The notes beneath the pieces were generated by a model. It had not been told where the DNA came from, did not search any database, and was given only the letters and a program-made list of their open reading frames with translations. Both the position numbers and the translations under genes were made by a program. A DNA stretch of 14,272 bases, taken from NCBI GenBank assembly GCA_900313765.1, contig OMSN01000050.1, positions 1-14,272 on the forward strand, written 5' to 3'. Below are positions 12,924-14,272 of the stretch, one piece after another (the first letter of the stretch is position 1; each line of letters starts with the position of its first letter). The stretch comes from an uncultured Eubacteriales bacterium (lineage in GTDB: Bacteria; Bacillota; Clostridia; Lachnospirales; Lachnospiraceae).

Positions 12924-14272
12924 TCAGCATTCTTTTCCGATGTAGTGCAGGCACATCATGGTCAGATCGTCAAACTGCGGCGCATCCTCCACGTAGTCTT
13001 GCACCGCCCTGTCCACGGCATCCAGCAGCTGCTCCGGTGTTCCGTCCGGCACGGAATTGAGCGCCTCCAGTGTCCTGGCAGTTCCAAACATCTGCTCTTT
13101 GTCATTGACTGCCTCCGGTACTCCGTCCGTATACAGGAATAGTCTGGATCCCGGTTCGATCACCAGGTCATACTCGTGATACTGTATCCCCTTGATCCCG
13201 CCGACGACAAATGAATGTTTGTCTTTGTACACTTCAAACAAGCCGCCGGCTCTGCGCAGGATCGGATATTCATGTCCCGCGTTTGCTGCCCGGATCTTAC
13301 CGGTCTTCAGGTCGAGAACACCCAGCCAGATCGTGAAGAACATCTTCTCGCTGTTGGTCTCACAGATCTTCTCATTGACCGTCTCCAGCGTCTGTGCAGG
13401 GCTCAGCCCGCTGCGGACGCAATTCTGGATCATCATCGTAGAGCGCATCATGAACAGGGCTGCCGGGATCCCCTTGCCTGACACATCTGCCATGACCAGT
13501 CCGAGATGATCCTCATCAATCAGGAAGAAATCGTAGAAATCCCCGCCGACCTCCTTGGCCGGTGTCATACTGGCATAGATGTCAAAATCGGTCCGGTCCG
13601 GGAAGGCCGGGAATGTATCCGGCAGCATATCCTCCTGAATACTCGCCGCCAGTGCCAGTTCCGCGTTCAGACGCTCCTTCTCCGTAGTGTTGACCCGGAT
13701 CTCCTCCACATAGCGGTCCAGTTCCTGCACCATGGAAGATACGTTGTCAGCAATCAGTTCCAGTTCATTTCCGCAGTCGATCTCTTCCAGAGCCTTCGCC
13801 GCGGCTGTACCGTCTTTATCTTTCTTATAGGTCTCTATGATCTGGCTCTCCTTCATAAGAGGCACCGCAACCAGTCTGCGAATCAGACTGCTGGAACGAA
13901 GGCCTACCATCACCAGCAGAAGGACGGAGGCGAGCAGAATGCCGATGGACGGATTGACCGCGTTCCGGATCAGATCCTTCCATGGGAGAGACACTCCCAC
14001 GATTGCAACCATTTCCCTGTGGGAATAGACCGGAAAGAAATAGTGAACCACCTTGCTGTCCGCGCCTCTTGTCAGCGACAGTTCCAGCCGTTTGGAGGGC
14101 TGGCCGGTTTTCAGGATGTCATCCAGGATCGGATACACACCCTCTTTATATTCGCCGGTGCTCCCCAGTTCAAATACTTTTCCACCCTCACTGATACGGT
14201 ATTCATTTTCCAGCGTACCCGTGACATAGAAGAAGACCTGATCTTCCTCTCTCGAGAAGCAGGTGAGGTAGA
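12924..14272 (-). CDS. Membrane-bound SpoIIE/RsbU-type PP2C phosphatase, 5' end outside window
   Basis: The frame is open through the right edge, so the N-terminus is missing; 448 residues are visible. The first hundred residues or so look like the end of an extracytoplasmic sensor domain. A membrane helix is at about 107-124, then a HAMP-like linker and coiled coil, the LAASIQEDMLP switch segment typical of RsbU/SpoIIE regulators, and the PP2C domain. Metal-binding motifs are present: VGGDFYD near 241-247, ADVSGKG near 261-267, YTDGVPEA, and FDDLTMM near 433-439. Such enzymes remove phosphate from STAS anti-anti-sigma proteins. The STAS protein in this window is the natural candidate substrate (inference). 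It heads, or sits high in, the exporter operon, so signal sensing and export are probably linked. A GTG at 14138 is only an internal valine. Confidence 0.9.
   Translation of the reverse strand, partial: YLTCFSREEDQVFFYVTGTLENEYRISEGGKVFELGSTGEYKEGVYPILDDILKTGQPSKRLELSLTRGADSKVVHYFFPVYSHREMVAIVGVSLPWKDLIRNAVNPSIGILLASVLLLVMVGLRSSSLIRRLVAVPLMKESQIIETYKKDKDGTAAAKALEEIDCGNELELIADNVSSMVQELDRYVEEIRVNTTEKERLNAELALAASIQEDMLPDTFPAFPDRTDFDIYASMTPAKEVGGDFYDFFLIDEDHLGLVMADVSGKGIPAALFMMRSTMMIQNCVRSGLSPAQTLETVNEKICETNSEKMFFTIWLGVLDLKTGKIRAANAGHEYPILRRAGGLFEVYKDKHSFVVGGIKGIQYHEYDLVIEPGSRLFLYTDGVPEAVNDKEQMFGTARTLEALNSVPDGTPEQLLDAVDRAVQDYVEDAPQFDDLTMMCLHYIGKEC

Overview
The window looks like a piece of a Clostridia chromosome, probably Lachnospiraceae or a close relative. 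This rests on strong AGGAGG-type ribosome binding sites, moderate GC content, TTG starts, and the gene families present: a PucR-type regulator, SpoIIE/SpoIIAA/SpoIIAB-like proteins and an NHLP-type exporter. No rRNA, tRNA, CRISPR array, insertion sequence or prophage gene was seen. The order assignment is an inference from families and style, not from a marker gene.

Region 1 (1-3131) is ordinary metabolism. It holds the 3' part of a PucR/CdaR-type regulator (+), a small HExxH metallopeptidase-family protein (-), and two PfkB-family sugar or nucleoside kinases that are divergently transcribed around a 208-bp control region.

Region 2 (3139-4970, all -) holds an AzlC/AzlD branched-chain amino-acid exporter pair. 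It lies downstream of the wreck of a NitT/TauT-like ABC transporter: a 60-residue permease remnant and an ATPase gene broken by a one-base frameshift just after an intact Walker A motif.

Region 3 (4993-14272) is the accessory locus. Reading leftwards from the right edge, one minus-strand operon encodes a membrane-anchored SpoIIE/RsbU-type phosphatase (cut by the window edge), a very short HlyD-like adaptor, a C39 peptidase/permease/ATPase, a second permease/ATPase with the NHLP-type N-terminal region, and then an ECF-like sigma factor. Next comes a lone NRPS-type condensation-domain protein on the plus strand. Last come a STAS anti-anti-sigma protein and an RsbW/SpoIIAB-like kinase on the minus strand, closed by a hairpin terminator. 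The condensation gene and the STAS-kinase pair fire from back-to-back promoters, and the 3' ends of the condensation and sigma genes overlap by 14 bp.

A working model (inference) is that a phosphatase, STAS protein and kinase form a partner-switching circuit that senses an outside signal through the phosphatase. This circuit would control the sigma factor and a peptide-export machine whose cargo may be made or modified with help from the condensation enzyme. No precursor peptide gene is visible in the window, so the exported product is unknown. This mix of a RiPP-type exporter, a stand-alone condensation domain and a partner switch is the most interesting feature here.
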